A stretch of DNA of 64,000 nt from Methyloversatilis discipulorum (GTDB lineage: Bacteria > Pseudomonadota > Gammaproteobacteria > Burkholderiales > Rhodocyclaceae): NCBI RefSeq assembly GCF_000527135.1, contig NZ_AZUP01000001.1, positions 1,984,001-2,048,000 on the forward strand. The letters run 5' to 3'. Below the pieces are notes generated by a model, which worked only from the letters and a program-made list of their open reading frames with translations, was not told the DNA's origin and ran no database searches. The position numbers and the translations under genes are program-made. Of the stretch, positions 46,570 to 56,400 are shown in pieces. Position 1 is the first letter of the stretch, and each line of letters starts with the position of its first letter.

Positions 46570-47505
46570 CTACGGTGTCCGGACGCTCCGCGCGAACGCG
46601 TCCATCACCGCATCCGCCGCATCGTCGCGCAGGCAGTCGATGCGCTGGTCGATCTGCATCGAGCGCAGCCAGGTGATCTGCCGCTTCGCCAGCTGGCGTG
46701 TCGCGTAGATGCCGGTGTCGCGCATGGTCGATGCATCGACCTCGCCTTCGAGGAAATTCCATACCTGGCGATAGCCGACGCAGCGCATCGACGGCATGCC
46801 GGCGTCCAGCCGGTACTTCGCACGCAGCGTGCGCAGTTCATCGACCAGGCCCTGTTCCAGCATCTGGTCGAAACGCTGTTCGATGCGCCGGTGCAGCCAG
46901 GCACGGTCCGACGGTTCGAGCGACAGCACGGTCATCGGCGGCAGCGGCGCATCGTCCTCTCGTCGGGCGTAACTTTCGGCCAGCGGCCGGCCGGTCAGCA
47001 TGACGATTTCGAGTGCGCGCTGGATGCGCTGTGCGTCGGTCGGCTTGAGCCGCGCGGCGGCATCGGAATCGAGCCGGGCAAGTTCGGCGTGCAGCGCCGG
47101 CCAGCCCTGCTCCGCCGCGCGCGCATCGATGTCGGCGCGCAGCGCGGCGTCGGCTTGCGGCAGGTCCGACAGCCCCTCGCGCAGCGCCTTGATGTAGAGC
47201 ATGGTGCCGCCGGCCAGCAGCGGAATACGGCCGCGGGCGTGGATTTCACCGATCAGTCGGCGCGCGTCCTCGGCAAAGCGTGCGGCCGAGTAGGCCTCTT
47301 CCGGCGACACAATGTCGATCAGGTGGTGCGGGCACAGCGCCTGTTCCTCGGCGGACGGCTTGGCGGTGCCGATATCCATGTCGCGGAACACCAGCGCCGA
47401 ATCGACGCTGATCAGTTCGATCGGCAGCGCGCGCGCAATGCGGGCGACCGCCGCCGTCTTGCCGCTCGCGGTCGGGCCGAGCAGCACCAGCACCGGCGCA
47501 CTCAT
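46570..47505 (-). CDS. miaA: tRNA dimethylallyltransferase MiaA
   Basis: MiaA, 311 residues, adds the isopentenyl group to A37 of tRNAs reading UNN codons. The P-loop is [30 protein letters not shown] is the signature substrate block, [12 protein letters not shown] and RCVGYRQVW follow, and [13 protein letters not shown] is the C-terminal tRNA motif. The start at 47505 overlaps the mutL stop (ATGA); the mutL-miaA order is conserved in Proteobacteria. Confidence 0.97.
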   Translation of the reverse strand: MSAPVLVLLGPTASGKTAAVARIARALPIELISVDSALVFRDMDIGTAKPSAEEQALCPHHLIDIVSPEEAYSAARFAEDARRLIGEIHARGRIPLLAGGTMLYIKALREGLSDLPQADAALRADIDARAAEQGWPALHAELARLDSDAAARLKPTDAQRIQRALEIVMLTGRPLAESYARREDDAPLPPMTVLSLEPSDRAWLHRRIEQRFDQMLEQGLVDELRTLRAKYRLDAGMPSMRCVGYRQVWNFLEGEVDASTMRDTGIYATRQLAKRQITWLRSMQIDQRIDCLRDDAADAVMDAFARSVRTP

Positions 47506-49253
47506 CGGCCGCGCATGAACAGGCGGTCCAGTTCGGCCATGCTGAGCTGGACCCAGGTCGGCCGGCCGTGATTGCACTGGTCGGCGCGTTCGCAGGCTTC
47601 CATGTCGCGCAGCAGCGCGTTCATCTCCGGCAGCGAAAGCAGCCGGTTGGCACGTACCGCGCCGTGGCAGGCCATGGTGGCCAGCAGTTCGTTGCGCCGG
47701 CGCTCCACCACCTGGCTGGCCGGCGCCTCGCGCAGTTCCTCCAGCAGCGCACGCAGCAGCGCACCGGTGTCGGCACGCGCCAGCAGCACCGGCACCGCGC
47801 GCACCATCAGTTCGTTCGGGCCGGCCTGACCGATGTCGAAACCGAGCTTTTCCAGTACGTCGGCGTACTCGAAGGCGGTCGCCACTTCGCGCGTGCTCAT
47901 CGACAGCACGGCGGGAATCAGCAGGCGCTGCACCGCGGGTGCTCCTTCGAGCACCTTCTTCAGCTGTTCGTAAAGGATGCGTTCGTGCGCCGCGTGCATG
48001 TCCACCAGCACCAGGCCGGCGCTGTTCTGCGCCAGCACATACACGCCCTGCAGCTGGGCCAGCGCGAAGCCGAGCGGCGGCGCGTCATGCTGCTGCGCCG
48101 GCAGATCGGGACGCAGCACCGGCGCTGCCGAAGCGGTCACCGGCGCATCCTGGCGAACGAAATCGAAGTAGCGCGCCAGCGGCTGTTCGACATTCATGCC
48201 CTGCTGCTGCGACGGCCACAGCGGGCGCTCCGGCATTGGTTCGAACGACGATGACGGCGTCACGGCGGCCGCCACCTGTATCGACGGCGCCAGCGCGCGC
48301 TCGACCGCGTGGAACACGAACTGATGCACGCCGCGCGAATCGCGGAAGCGCACTTCGGTCTTGGCCGGATGCACATTCACATCGACCGCGCGCGGATCGA
48401 GTTCGATGAACACGACGTAGGCCGGGTGGCGCGCACCATGCAGCACGTCGGCGTAGGCCTCGCGCAGCGCGTGCGCGAGCAGGCGGTCGCGCACGAAGCG
48501 GCCATTGACGAAGCAATATTGTGCGTCGCGCCCGGAGCGCGAGAAGGCCGGCTGGGCGGCGTAGCCGCTGACGCGGATCTGGCCGGCGTCGGCCTCGACC
48601 GGGCGCGCGTGCTGCATGAATTCGTCGCCGAGCAGCGCGCGCACGCGGGTCATCATGTCGCCAGCCGGCAGGCGCTGCATCAGGCGACCGTTGTGCATCA
48701 GCTGGAAGGCCACCTGCGGCACCGACAGCGCAATGCGGCCGAACACGTCGTCGCAGTGGCCGTATTCGGTCTGTTCGGTGCGCAGGAATTTCCGCCGCGC
48801 CGGCGTGTTGTAGTAGAGATCGGCCACATCGACCACGGTACCGGCGTCGAGCGCGGCCGGCTCTGCTGCGCCGCCGTTGTCGATGCGCCAGGCGTGCGCG
48901 CTGCCGGCTTCGCGGCTGGTGATGGTGACGCGCGCAACGCTGGCGATCGACGCCAGCGCTTCGCCACGGAAGCCCATGGTGGCGACCGCTTCCAGGTCGT
49001 CGAGCGAGGCGATTTTCGACGTAGCGTGGCGAGCGAGCGCGAGCGGCAGGTCTTCCGGCGGCATGCCGCAGCCGTCGTCGGCCACCCGCAGACGTTTGAC
49101 GCCGCCCGCTTCGAGCTGCACGCGGATGTCGCGACTGCCTGCGTCCAGACTGTTTTCGAGCAGTTCCTTGAGCACCGAAGCCGGTCGTTCGACCACCTCG
49201 CCGGCGGCAATCTGGCTGATCAGCAGGTCGGGCAACAGGTGAATCGAGGGCAT
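47502..49253 (-). CDS. mutL: DNA mismatch repair protein MutL
   Basis: MutL, 583 residues, couples MutS recognition to strand removal. The GHKL ATPase blocks are [38 protein letters not shown] and [10 protein letters not shown]; a flexible Pro/Gln-containing linker runs at about 335-395, and the C-terminal dimer domain includes [12 protein letters not shown]. The DQHAxxER motif reads [13 protein letters not shown], so the Gln of the endonuclease motif is Met, but the remainder suggests the nicking site may be active. Start 49253 begins exactly at the conserved N-terminus. Confidence 0.97.
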   Translation of the reverse strand: MPSIHLLPDLLISQIAAGEVVERPASVLKELLENSLDAGSRDIRVQLEAGGVKRLRVADDGCGMPPEDLPLALARHATSKIASLDDLEAVATMGFRGEALASIASVARVTITSREAGSAHAWRIDNGGAAEPAALDAGTVVDVADLYYNTPARRKFLRTEQTEYGHCDDVFGRIALSVPQVAFQLMHNGRLMQRLPAGDMMTRVRALLGDEFMQHARPVEADAGQIRVSGYAAQPAFSRSGRDAQYCFVNGRFVRDRLLAHALREAYADVLHGARHPAYVVFIELDPRAVDVNVHPAKTEVRFRDSRGVHQFVFHAVERALAPSIQVAAAVTPSSSFEPMPERPLWPSQQQGMNVEQPLARYFDFVRQDAPVTASAAPVLRPDLPAQQHDAPPLGFALAQLQGVYVLAQNSAGLVLVDMHAAHERILYEQLKKVLEGAPAVQRLLIPAVLSMSTREVATAFEYADVLEKLGFDIGQAGPNELMVRAVPVLLARADTGALLRALLEELREAPASQVVERRRNELLATMACHGAVRANRLLSLPEMNALLRDMEACERADQCNHGRPTWVQLSMAELDRLFMRGR

Positions 49254-49342
49254 GGCGGCGCGCAGAAGGTATCCGGTGCGCGATTTTACGGGCCGCAACA
49301 TGCATCCGCTATCATCGCCGCTCGATTTCAGCCGGCCTTGTC

Positions 49343-49999
49343 ATGGAACTGCTCGCCACTTTCGTCGACCTGATGCTGCATCTGGACACCCACCTTGCGG
49401 CACTGGTGGCGCAGTACGGCGCCTGGGTCTATGCCATCCTGTTCGCCATCGTGTTCTGCGAAACGGGTCTGGTGGTGACGCCCTTCCTTCCCGGCGACTC
49501 GCTGCTGTTCGTCGCCGGCGCACTGGCCGCGGCAGGTGGCATGCAGATCGGCCTGCTCATCGTGCTGCTGGTGATGGCTGCGGTACTGGGCGACGCGGTG
49601 AACTACGCGGTCGGCGCCTGGTTCGGGCCCAAGGTGTTCCGCTGGGAAAATTCGCGCTTCTTCAACCGCTCGGCCTTCGACCGCACGCACGCGTTCTACG
49701 AGAAGCACGGCGGCAAGACGGTGATCATCGCGCGCTTCATGCCGCTGATCCGCACCTTCGCGCCCTTCGTGGCTGGCGTGGCACGGATGCGCTATGCGCG
49801 TTTCGCGATGTTCAACGTGAGCGGCGCGCTGCTGTGGGTGGTGTCTCTGACGCTGGCCGGTTACTGGTTCGGCAACCTGCCCTGGGTGAAGCAGAACCTG
49901 ACGCTGGTCATCCTCGCCATCATCGCGATATCACTTGCGCCAGTGGCAGTGGCCTGGGTGAGATCGAAAGTGTCCGGCGCGTCGAATCAGGCAACCTGA
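49343..49999 (+). CDS. DedA family membrane protein
   Basis: This 218-residue SNARE-associated (DedA) protein has about five hydrophobic segments. Hallmarks: [21 protein letters not shown] with the acidic residue, [17 protein letters not shown], and the amphipathic block [21 protein letters not shown] with its two functional Arg. DedA proteins move lipids such as undecaprenyl phosphate or phosphatidylethanolamine and support proton motive force. It is divergent from mutL. Its 3' end overlaps the convergent hypothetical gene by 80 bp. Confidence 0.95.
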   Translation: MELLATFVDLMLHLDTHLAALVAQYGAWVYAILFAIVFCETGLVVTPFLPGDSLLFVAGALAAAGGMQIGLLIVLLVMAAVLGDAVNYAVGAWFGPKVFRWENSRFFNRSAFDRTHAFYEKHGGKTVIIARFMPLIRTFAPFVAGVARMRYARFAMFNVSGALLWVVSLTLAGYWFGNLPWVKQNLTLVILAIIAISLAPVAVAWVRSKVSGASNQAT

Positions 50000-50447
50000 T
50001 CCGAGGCCAGCAAGCCTCGAGTGCGACGCAGTAGCGTTCGGCGCCAGCGACGATGACGACCACGCCGGCGCGCTGCACGTCGGCCAGCAGGTGCTCGGCC
50101 CGCACGCTGGCCATGCGCTGGTCGGTACGGCCGAAAACCGTGTCGGCGCCTTGGCCGAGGTGCAGATAGAGCAGCGCCGAATGTTCGCGCGCCTGCTGCA
50201 GCGACGGGCGCCACTGTTCCGAAGTGATCGGCTCGTCGTTGGCCGCTTCCAGTTCGACCCGCATCAGAGGCTGGTCGCGCAGCCGCGCCAGCGCCATCGC
50301 CAGCGCGTCGCACTGAACGTCCTGACCGCCGCAGATCAGAACACCGCCGTGATCGACGCGCGCCAGCGTGCGCAGCAGCCGGCCGAAACGGCGGCTGCCT
50401 GCCTTCACACCGGGTGCACGCACCCTTTCCAGCGGTTCCATCTTCAT
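49920..50447 (-). CDS. hypothetical protein overlapping dedA
   Basis: An ORF of about 175 residues with two possible ATGs (50447, 50441). The middle reads [27 protein letters not shown], then [18 protein letters not shown] and a hydrophobic strand GVVVIVAG; this alternation looks like an alpha/beta fold rather than an antisense artefact. No family is recognised and no ATP loop is clear. It overlaps the end of dedA by 80 bp, which is unusual and lowers confidence. It is divergent from the lipoprotein gene at 50542. Confidence 0.5.
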   Translation of the reverse strand: MKMEPLERVRAPGVKAGSRRFGRLLRTLARVDHGGVLICGGQDVQCDALAMALARLRDQPLMRVELEAANDEPITSEQWRPSLQQAREHSALLYLHLGQGADTVFGRTDQRMASVRAEHLLADVQRAGVVVIVAGAERYCVALEACWPRIRLPDSTRRTLSISPRPLPLAQVISR

Positions 50448-50541
50448 GGCGGTTTCTGCTCTTTCAGGGCCCTGCGCGGGCGGTCTTCCGCAACTGCGGC
50501 GATCCGCCACGAATGGCCCGGGTTGTCGTACGCTGTCGGTC

Positions 50542-51276
50542 ATGAACGCTATGACAGCCTGCAAGCCGATTGTGCGCGTCCTGTGTTGCGCCGCGATAGC
50601 CAACTTGATCACGGGCTGTTCGGGCACTGGTCAGAAACCCGCGCCAGTGGCCGATTCCATGCATCCTAAACAGATTGTTAAAAGTGACATCGACCGGGTG
50701 CTGGAGGCGCATCACCGGGAAATATTCGCCAGTCTGGAGCGCCTGGCCGACAAGCTGTACAAGCGCAATCCGCGCGAGTGGCGACGCGCCGGGCTGGACA
50801 GTCGCGAAGCGGCGATGGCCCGACTGTTCGTTGCGCAGCACGACTGGCGGCTGCCGGAGTTCGACAACCGGCGCGGCATCGACGTGATGAGACTGGCTTT
50901 TGCGCCGGATTTCGCCGGCGACCGGGTGGCCGCGCTCATCATCGGCATGGGTGGCATGATCCAGACCGCCTGGGCCGATCGCAGCGAACTGTTCATCATG
51001 GATGAACTCGATCCGCAGGCGCTGTCGAACTGCGCGCGCAATATCGAAATCTCGGCCTGGAAGCTGGCGCAGTCGCGCGACGAACTCGGCGCGCCGCTCC
51101 TGCTGTCGAACGAGATCGGCATCGACGGCACGCGCAATCTGAGTTTCGAGCGCGAAATGGGCAAGATGATCGGCTGGCTGGACATGAGCGCGCAGATCGT
51201 CGCCGACAAGAACCGCCGCGTCGTCACCCGCATCCTGCAGTCGCTGGCGACCGCCGTCTTCCTGCCGGTCAGGTAG
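50542..51276 (+). CDS. lipoprotein of unknown function
   Basis: This 244-residue protein has a signal peptide with the lipobox LITGC (Cys at about residue 26). The mature part is helical: IDRVLEAHHREIFASLERLADKLY, an acidic-basic stretch, ALIIGMGGMIQTAWADRSELF, and DELDPQALSNCARNIEISAW. No family name is certain. A MNAM double start leaves 50542 or 50551 possible. It stands between the divergent hypothetical gene and purN, 66 bp from the latter. Confidence 0.82.
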   Translation: MNAMTACKPIVRVLCCAAIANLITGCSGTGQKPAPVADSMHPKQIVKSDIDRVLEAHHREIFASLERLADKLYKRNPREWRRAGLDSREAAMARLFVAQHDWRLPEFDNRRGIDVMRLAFAPDFAGDRVAALIIGMGGMIQTAWADRSELFIMDELDPQALSNCARNIEISAWKLAQSRDELGAPLLLSNEIGIDGTRNLSFEREMGKMIGWLDMSAQIVADKNRRVVTRILQSLATAVFLPVR

Positions 51277-51342
51277 TGCAGACAGCGGCTGGGCGATAAT
51301 CCGGCCTTCACACCCGACCTTCGCCTCCGTCTCCGAAACCGA

Positions 51343-51984
51343 ATGAAATCCGTCGTCATCCTGATCTCCGGGCGCGGCAGCAATATGCGCTCCATCATCG
51401 AGGCGGGCCTGCAGGCCCATGTGCGCGCCGTCATCAGCAACCGGCCGGACGCCGGCGGCCTCGCCTACGCGCGCGAGCACGGCATCGCCACCGCGGTGGT
51501 CGATCACACGCAACACCCGGATCGCGCCGCCTTCGACCGCGCGCTGGCGCAGGAAATCGACCGCCACGCGCCGGATCTGGTGGTGCTGGCCGGCTTCATG
51601 CGCATCCTGACACCCGGCTTCGTCGAGCACTACGCCGGCCGCATGATCAACATCCACCCCTCGCTGCTGCCCGCCTTCACCGGCCTGCACACGCACCGGC
51701 GCGCGATCGAGGCGGGTTGTCGCATCGCCGGCGTAACCGTGCATTTCGTGACCGGCGAACTGGACGGCGGCCCCATCATCGCCCAGACCGCGGTGCCGGT
51801 GCTCGCCGGCGACGACGAGGCGACGCTGGCCGCGCGCGTGCTGGCGCAGGAACATCTGCTCTATCCGCGCGTGGTGCGCTGGTTCCTCGAAGACAGGCTG
51901 ACGCTGCAGCACGGTCGCGCCGTGCTGCGCGACGAGGCGACGCCGGCCACCGGCGCGCTGACCGCTCCGGGTGCGGATGACTGA
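51343..51984 (+). CDS. purN: phosphoribosylglycinamide formyltransferase PurN
   Basis: PurN, 213 residues, transfers formyl from 10-formyl-tetrahydrofolate to GAR in purine synthesis. Visible are VILISGRGSNMRSIIEA at the N-terminus, ISNRPDAGGLAYA, LAGFMRILTPGFVEHY, INIHPSLLPAFTGLHTHRRA (the catalytic Asn-His) and VTGELDGGPIIAQT (catalytic Asp). Length is typical. The ATG of the DUF3108 gene lies within its last codons, 8 bp before its end, so the run purN-DUF3108-rsmB-PLD-mscS is tightly coupled. Confidence 0.96.
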   Translation: MKSVVILISGRGSNMRSIIEAGLQAHVRAVISNRPDAGGLAYAREHGIATAVVDHTQHPDRAAFDRALAQEIDRHAPDLVVLAGFMRILTPGFVEHYAGRMINIHPSLLPAFTGLHTHRRAIEAGCRIAGVTVHFVTGELDGGPIIAQTAVPVLAGDDEATLAARVLAQEHLLYPRVVRWFLEDRLTLQHGRAVLRDEATPATGALTAPGADD

Positions 51985-53158
51985 GCCGCTGACCCGTTCG
52001 CGACTGGCGCTCGCGCTGCTCGTTTCGCTGCTGCTGCACCTGTTGCTGGCCGGCGGACTGAGCAGCTTCGACCACCGCGCCGGACCGGACGAATCGCTGC
52101 TCATCCGCGCCGCCCTGGTGCCGGCGCCGCTGCCACCACCCCCACCGGTGCCGGCGCCCGAAGCCGAGCCCGCGCCGCCGCCTCCACCGCCAAAGCCCGC
52201 GCCCAAGCCACCCCGTGAGCCACGCGCACCGGCGCCGACGCCCCCCGAGGCGCCGTCCGACGGACAGGTCGACGCCCCACCGCAGGTCGGCAACACCGAA
52301 GACGCCGAGCCCGAAAGACCGCGAATTCCGGATGAACCCGAGCGCGATGAAAACGACGAGCCCGGGCGCGATACGGCCGAGGACGACACGCAGGAGGTGT
52401 CACCGCAACAGGCCCTGGTCGGCGAAGCCAGGCTGGAATTCGAGGTCTATCGCGGCGACAGCCTGCGCATCGGCGAAACCCGCTATCACTGGGTGCACGA
52501 CGGCACGCGCTACCGGATGGACACGGTGACCGAAACCACCGGCCTGGCCGGCCTGCTCAAACCGCTGCGCATCGAACAGTACAGCGAGGGCGACGTCGGC
52601 GCCGACGGTCTGCAGCCGCGGCGCTTCGTACAGGATTCGAAACAGGCCAAACCGCCGGACGAGCAGGTCGATTTCGACTGGACGGCCAGTCAGGTTATGC
52701 TGCGCAGCGGTTCGAAGACGACGACGCACACGCTGACGCCGGGTTCGCAGGACATGGCGAGCCTGTGGCTGGAAATCATCTGGCGCGCGCAGCGGGGCGG
52801 CGAGTTCGACTTCAACGTCGCGACCGGCCGCCGCTACACGCCGCGCTGGTTCGTGCCGGACGACGCGCCGACCGGACTCGATACCGCGCTCGGGCGCCTG
52901 CTGGTCAAGCGCCTGCAGGTACGCGCCCAGCCCGGCGACAACCAGATCGAGGTGTGGCTAGCGCCCGACCTGCGCTGGCTGCCGGTGCGCATCCGTTTCA
53001 CCGACCGCAAAGGCGACGTGTACGACCAGCGCGTGCGCCGCATCGAGTACGAAAACCGCAGCATCGTCGCCGCACCGGCCTCCGCCGCGTCCGGCACGAC
53101 GATGCCGGCGTCCGACCCACGCCAGACCGATTCCGACATTCCAATATTCCTGCGATGA
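51977..53158 (+). CDS. DUF3108 protein with TonB-like N-terminus
   Basis: This 393-residue protein begins with a membrane helix (about 8-27), then a 40-residue Pro/Ala run and an acidic stretch of about 50 residues, layout like TonB. From about 155 a beta-rich DUF3108 domain: FEVYRGDSLRIGETRYHW, then YRMDTVTETTGLAGLLKP and LLVKRLQVRAQPGDNQIEVW. The start at 51977 (ATGACTGA) overlaps purN; a GTG at 51971 is possible. DUF3108 proteins are periplasmic and of unknown role. The fusion of a long Pro-rich arm suggests it reaches through the periplasm. Confidence 0.85.
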   Translation: MTEPLTRSRLALALLVSLLLHLLLAGGLSSFDHRAGPDESLLIRAALVPAPLPPPPPVPAPEAEPAPPPPPPKPAPKPPREPRAPAPTPPEAPSDGQVDAPPQVGNTEDAEPERPRIPDEPERDENDEPGRDTAEDDTQEVSPQQALVGEARLEFEVYRGDSLRIGETRYHWVHDGTRYRMDTVTETTGLAGLLKPLRIEQYSEGDVGADGLQPRRFVQDSKQAKPPDEQVDFDWTASQVMLRSGSKTTTHTLTPGSQDMASLWLEIIWRAQRGGEFDFNVATGRRYTPRWFVPDDAPTGLDTALGRLLVKRLQVRAQPGDNQIEVWLAPDLRWLPVRIRFTDRKGDVYDQRVRRIEYENRSIVAAPASAASGTTMPASDPRQTDSDIPIFLR

Positions 53159-54447
53159 AACCGAACGAGAAACTGATAGACGCCACCGCCGACGTACTGA
53201 CCCGGCTGCTGCGCTTCGAACACCCGGCCGACGGCGTGCTGTCCGCCTACTTCCGCGAGCAGCGCGCGCTGCAGTCGCGCGACCGCGCCTTCATCGCCGA
53301 ACACGCCTATCTGGTGCTGCGCCGCCTGCGTTGGCTGCGCGCGATTGCCGGTGAACACGCCGGTGCGCGCAAGCTGCTGATCGCCGCGATGGCACGCATC
53401 GAAGGCCTGGGCCTCAAGCAGCTGGCGCCGCTGGTGTCGCGCAACGAGGCCCAGTGGCTGGAGACGCTGGCGCCGAGCAAGGCCGAGGACCTGTCGCTGG
53501 GCGAGCGCACCGACCTGCCAGACTGGGTGATCGAGCGCCTGTCCGCGCAGATGGACGAAGCGGCGCTGCTGTCGCTGGCGCGCGCGCTGAACCAACAGGC
53601 GCCGCTGGATCTGCGCATCAACCTGATGAAGTCCGACCGCGAGGCGGTCATGGCAACCCTGGCCAACAACGGCATCGTCGCCACGCCCGGCGCCTACTCA
53701 CCGTGGGCGCTGCGCCTGAACGAGCGGCCTTCGCTGTCGAAGAACCCGCTGTACGAAAAGGGCATCATCGAAGTGCAGGACGAAGGCAGCCAGCTGCTGG
53801 CCCTGCTGTTGGCACCGAAACGCGGCGAAATGGTGGTCGACTTCTGTGCTGGCGCCGGCGGCAAGACACTGGCCATCGGCGCCATGATGCGCTCGACCGG
53901 CCGTCTGTACGCCTTCGACGTGTCGGAGAAGCGGCTGCTCAAGATGCGCCCGCGCGTGGCGCGCTCCGGGCTGTCCAACGTACACCCGGTACTGATAGAC
54001 AGCGAGTCCGACATCAAGGTGAAGCGCCTGGCCGGCAAGATCGATCGCGTGCTGGTCGACGCGCCCTGTTCCGGCCTCGGCACGCTGCGCCGCAACCCGG
54101 ACCTGAAGTGGCGCCAGACGCCGCAGGCGGTGACCGAACTGATCGCCAAGCAGCGTGCCATCCTCGCCGGTGCGTCGCGGCTGGTGAAGGCGGGTGGCCG
54201 CCTGGTCTATGCGACCTGCAGCCTGCTGGACGAGGAGAACCGCGGCGTGGTCGACGACTTCCTGTCGTCCCACCCCGATTTCGTCCGCGTGCCGGTGAAT
54301 GAGCTGCTCGCCGCCGCCCGCATCGAACTCGACACCGGAATCGATCTCGAATTGCGGCCCGACGCACACGGCACCGACGGCTTCTACGCGGCGGTGCTGG
54401 AGCGCCGCGGCGCCGACGACAAGAAGGAGGACAAAAGTGAGGAGTGA
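53155..54447 (+). CDS. RsmB-family RNA (cytosine-5) methyltransferase
   Basis: This 430-residue SAM enzyme of the RsmB/NOL1 family modifies cytosine in rRNA or tRNA. An N-terminal NusB-like helical part (about 1-150) is followed by the catalytic domain: YEKGIIEVQDEGSQLLALLL, VVDFCAGAGGKTLAIGA, VLVDAPCSGLGTLRRNPDLKW with the PC motif, and LVYATCSLLDEEN with the TC nucleophile motif. The two Cys are present. Whether it is RsmB itself (C967 of 16S rRNA) or a paralogue is undecided. ATGA overlap with the DUF3108 gene. Confidence 0.92.
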   Translation: MKPNEKLIDATADVLTRLLRFEHPADGVLSAYFREQRALQSRDRAFIAEHAYLVLRRLRWLRAIAGEHAGARKLLIAAMARIEGLGLKQLAPLVSRNEAQWLETLAPSKAEDLSLGERTDLPDWVIERLSAQMDEAALLSLARALNQQAPLDLRINLMKSDREAVMATLANNGIVATPGAYSPWALRLNERPSLSKNPLYEKGIIEVQDEGSQLLALLLAPKRGEMVVDFCAGAGGKTLAIGAMMRSTGRLYAFDVSEKRLLKMRPRVARSGLSNVHPVLIDSESDIKVKRLAGKIDRVLVDAPCSGLGTLRRNPDLKWRQTPQAVTELIAKQRAILAGASRLVKAGGRLVYATCSLLDEENRGVVDDFLSSHPDFVRVPVNELLAAARIELDTGIDLELRPDAHGTDGFYAAVLERRGADDKKEDKSEE

Positions 54448-55027
54448 TCTGCGCGGCCTGCTGTTCGCCGCAACGATGCTGGCGGCGATGCCGCTCAGCG
54501 CCGGCCGCACGCTGCCGGCCGAAGGCAAGGTCGAAGTCGCATTCGCGCCCTGGGACGACGTCGAACGGCTGGTGATGGACCAGATCGACGGCGCCAGGCA
54601 GGCGGTCTATGTGCAGGCCTACACGCTGACCAGCCGCAACATCGTGAAAACCCTGATCGCCGCCGCCGAGCGCGGGGTCAAGGTCGAGGTGGTGGCCGAT
54701 CGCGACAAGGTACTGAAGGACGAGCGCAGCGCGCTGCCGCGCGCCGCCGGCAACGGCGTGAAGGTATGGCTGGACGGCGATCACGCCGCCGCGCACAGCA
54801 AGGTGATGATCGTCGATCCGGACGGCAAGGAACCGGTGGTGGTCACCGGTTCCTACAATTTCAGCTACTCGGCGAAGAGCGAGAACGCCGAGAACGTGCT
54901 GGTGATCTCCGGCCATCGCGCGCTGGCGCAGACCTATCTGGAGAACTGGAAGCGCCATCGCGCGAAGTCGATGAGCTTCGCCGACGCGGTGGTGCAGACC
55001 CAGGCGAAGGATGCGGCAGCTCAATGA
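54437..55027 (+). CDS. secreted PLD-family protein, single HKD motif (Nuc type)
   Basis: This 196-residue protein has a GTG start at 54437, with a perfect AAGGAGG 7 bp upstream that lies inside the end of the RsmB-like gene (overlap 11 bp). A signal peptide (about residues 1-23) precedes one PLD domain: RQAVYVQAYTLTSRNIVKTL, then HSKVMIVDPDGKEPVVVTGSYNFS with the HKD residues. One motif per chain is like the Nuc endonuclease, which dimerises to make one site; nuclease or phospholipase activity cannot be separated here. It couples to the mscS gene by ATGA. Confidence 0.88.
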   Translation: MRSDLRGLLFAATMLAAMPLSAGRTLPAEGKVEVAFAPWDDVERLVMDQIDGARQAVYVQAYTLTSRNIVKTLIAAAERGVKVEVVADRDKVLKDERSALPRAAGNGVKVWLDGDHAAAHSKVMIVDPDGKEPVVVTGSYNFSYSAKSENAENVLVISGHRALAQTYLENWKRHRAKSMSFADAVVQTQAKDAAAQ

Positions 55028-56325
55028 CGGAAATTTCGTTCGACGCGCTGATGCACATGCTGTCGCTGAACAGCACGCGCATCGAGCTTGCTGTGGTGGC
55101 CGCCTGTCTGGCGCTGGCCGGCCTGATCACTCGCCTGCTCATCCGGCGCCAGCGCCGGCAGGCGGGCGTTGAGACACTCGGCGCCACCGCCCGCCTCGGG
55201 CTTGAAGGTCTGCAGCGCCTGCTGTTCCCGCTCGTGGGCATCGCCCTGCTGTCGATCGCCCGTGTCGTCGTCGAACTGCTGCAGGAACCGCCGGTGCTGA
55301 TGCGTCTGGTCATCGCGATGCTGGTGGCGATGGGCGTCATCCGCCTGGTCGTCTACGGGCTGCGCCAGGTGTTCTCGCCGGCCGGCTGGCTCAGCACCTT
55401 CGAGTTGCTGATCGGCCTCACCATCTGGTCGGCCTGGGTGCTGCACGCGCTCGACATCCTGCCGGAGGTGATCGAATGGCTGGACAGCCAGCAGGTCGCG
55501 CTCGGCAAGCAGAAGCTGTCGCTGTGGGCACTGATGCAGGGCGGCGCCTGGGTGCTGGTGACGCTGATCGCCGCTGTCTGGCTGTCCGGTTCGGTCGAAC
55601 GCAAGCTGATGCGCGCGCCGCTGGACAGCAATCTGCGCATCGTGCTGGCGCGCCTTTCGAAGGTTGCGCTGATGTTCCTGGCGCTGATGGTCACGCTGCC
55701 GCTGGTCGGCATCGACCTGACGGCGCTGTCGGTGTTCGGCGGCGCGCTCGGTGTCGGCCTCGGTTTCGGCCTGCAGAAGATCATGGCCAATTACGTGTCG
55801 GGCTTCATCATCCTGCTCGACCGCTCGATCCGCATCGGCGACCTCATTTCGGTGGGCGCCGACCGCGGTCAGGTGCAGCAGATCACCACCCGCTACACCG
55901 TGCTGCGCAGCCCGTCGGGCGTGCAGTCCATCGTGCCGAACGAAACACTGGTCAGTTCGGTCGTACAGAACGAGGGGCTGTCAGACCGCGAGGTGCGCGT
56001 GGCGATATCGGTCCAGGTGGGCTACGCCGACGACGTCGAGCGGGCGCTGGTCATCCTGGAAGAATGCGCCCGCGCGCATGAGCGCGTGCTGTCCGAACCG
56101 GTGCCGCGCGCTTTCCTGCATTCCTTCGCCGATTCCGGCATCAATCTGGAACTGGGTGTATGGATCACCGACCCCGAGAACGGTACGCTGGCCATCCGCT
56201 CCGCCGTACAGCTCGAAATCCTGCGCCGTTTCCGTGCCGAAGGGATTGAAATCCCCTTCCCCCAGCGCGAAATAAGAATACTGGGGGATGCCAGCAATGT
56301 TGCATTGTGTGACGCCAAGGCTTGA
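55024..56325 (+). CDS. MscS-family mechanosensitive channel
   Basis: This 433-residue channel has about four N-terminal membrane segments (to about 200), then the conserved pore helix and beta domain: ALSVFGGALGVGLGFGLQKIMANYVSGFIILLDRSIRIGD is the family signature (about 237-276, Gly/Ala-rich TM3). Then VRVAISVQVGYADDVERAL and EIPFPQREIRIL close the vestibule domain. It should open under membrane tension on osmotic downshift. Last gene of the purN-to-mscS run. Confidence 0.93.
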   Translation: MTEISFDALMHMLSLNSTRIELAVVAACLALAGLITRLLIRRQRRQAGVETLGATARLGLEGLQRLLFPLVGIALLSIARVVVELLQEPPVLMRLVIAMLVAMGVIRLVVYGLRQVFSPAGWLSTFELLIGLTIWSAWVLHALDILPEVIEWLDSQQVALGKQKLSLWALMQGGAWVLVTLIAAVWLSGSVERKLMRAPLDSNLRIVLARLSKVALMFLALMVTLPLVGIDLTALSVFGGALGVGLGFGLQKIMANYVSGFIILLDRSIRIGDLISVGADRGQVQQITTRYTVLRSPSGVQSIVPNETLVSSVVQNEGLSDREVRVAISVQVGYADDVERALVILEECARAHERVLSEPVPRAFLHSFADSGINLELGVWITDPENGTLAIRSAVQLEILRRFRAEGIEIPFPQREIRILGDASNVALCDAKA

Positions 56326-56336
56326 CGCTGCGCAAA

Positions 56337-56364
56337 TTGACCGCTAGCCACTCTCGCGTAGAAT
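56337..56364 (+). promoter_or_regulatory. sigma-70 promoter of the desaturase gene
   Basis: TTGACC (56337-56342), a 16-bp spacer, and TAGAAT (56359-56364), 36 bp before the ATG. This is the best sigma-70 match in the window. Confidence 0.7.
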
Positions 56365-56400
56365 CCGCATCTTCAAATCGTGTATCAAGGGAAATCCTGA

